Source: Nitrospirota bacterium (GTDB taxonomy: Bacteria; Nitrospirota; JACRHJ01). From it: DNA of 6,169 bases. Below the pieces are notes generated by a model. That model saw only the letters and a program-made list of their open reading frames with translations. It was not told where the DNA came from and did not search any database. Location: contig JAJYGS010000108.1 in assembly GCA_021785055.1 (NCBI GenBank), forward strand, positions 1 through 6,169, read 5' to 3'. Within the stretch, counting starts at the first letter, position 1. The number at the start of each line of letters is the position of its first letter. A program made the translations under genes and the position numbers. Below, piece by piece: positions 5,973 to 6,169 of this stretch.

Positions 5973-6169
5973 ATGGCCGAAGAAGATAAAAAATTCGAGG
6001 TAAGGGATAAAAGAATTTTCAACCAGGAGGGCGAGCAGGTTCGGGAGGCGCAGGATAATAAAGAACCCATGCCGGGCGATGCGACCGGCTTTCACGAGCA
6101 TCCGGACGAACAGCCGCCGGTGGATTTTATAGCTTTCGTAGGCTCGCTTGGGGCATCCGCGCTTAGGTA
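5973..6169 (+). CDS. DUF1844 protein, 3' end cut by the window
   Basis: The first 65 codons are visible. AGGAGG (5963-5968), which overlaps the stop codon of the preceding gene, stands 4 bases before ATG 5973, so the gene is probably co-transcribed and perhaps coupled with the branching enzyme. The N-terminus is charged and probably disordered ('MAEEDKKFEVRDKRIFNQEG'). It leads into 'PPVDFIAFVGSLGASALR' at the window edge, which matches the conserved opening of DUF1844 ('PP-DF-TF--SL-TSAL'), a small protein family of unknown function found in several Gram-negative phyla. The rest of the gene lies outside. The family call rests on this one motif together with the acidic N-terminus. Confidence 0.75.
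   Translation, partial: MAEEDKKFEVRDKRIFNQEGEQVREAQDNKEPMPGDATGFHEHPDEQPPVDFIAFVGSLGASALR

Overview
The window is a stretch of bacterial chromosome with dense, mostly intact genes, all on the + strand. It is moderately GC-rich and uses many ATA (Ile) and AGG (Arg) codons. Its backbone is the conserved bacterial translation cluster rpsB-tsf-pyrH-frr. The combination of a short EF-Ts (218 aa), a secreted DUF1571-type protein, a GH57 branching enzyme next to a DUF1844 gene, and 'TGTCATTC..GAATC' intergenic repeats suggests an uncultured or anaerobic lineage of the Desulfobacterota/Nitrospirota kind. This placement is inference; no marker here fixes it.

Layout: (1) 13-726 encodes a secreted DUF1571-like protein. 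(2) 727-957 is a 231-base gap with a candidate sigma70-type promoter (735-763) and a GC-rich leader of about 190 nt that can fold, ahead of rpsB. (3) 958-3866 holds rpsB, tsf, pyrH and frr. An 82-bp imperfect palindrome fills most of the rpsB-tsf gap. pyrH begins inside the 3' end of tsf, and frr overlaps the pyrH stop by 4 bases. (4) 3867-3950 has a short nested palindrome and a half copy of the repeat seen before tsf. It runs straight into (5) a 57-codon 2[4Fe-4S] ferredoxin gene (3951-4124). (6) 4125-4227 has a weak terminator-like hairpin and a candidate promoter for (7) a GH57 1,4-alpha-glucan branching enzyme (4228-5964). (8) The window ends inside a DUF1844 gene that starts at 5973.

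Functionally, rpsB, tsf, pyrH and frr supply ribosomal protein S2, the EF-Tu exchange factor, UMP kinase and the ribosome recycling factor, and are probably co-transcribed from the promoter before rpsB. The usual continuation of this cluster (uppS-cdsA-dxr) is absent: after frr the content changes to a ferredoxin and a glycogen-type branching enzyme. I see no mobile-element gene, CRISPR array, tRNA or rRNA. No clearly new multi-gene system is present. The most interesting points are the palindromic repeats at the translation genes, the structured rpsB leader, the unusual pyrH start, and the small ferredoxin whose start abuts a half repeat.
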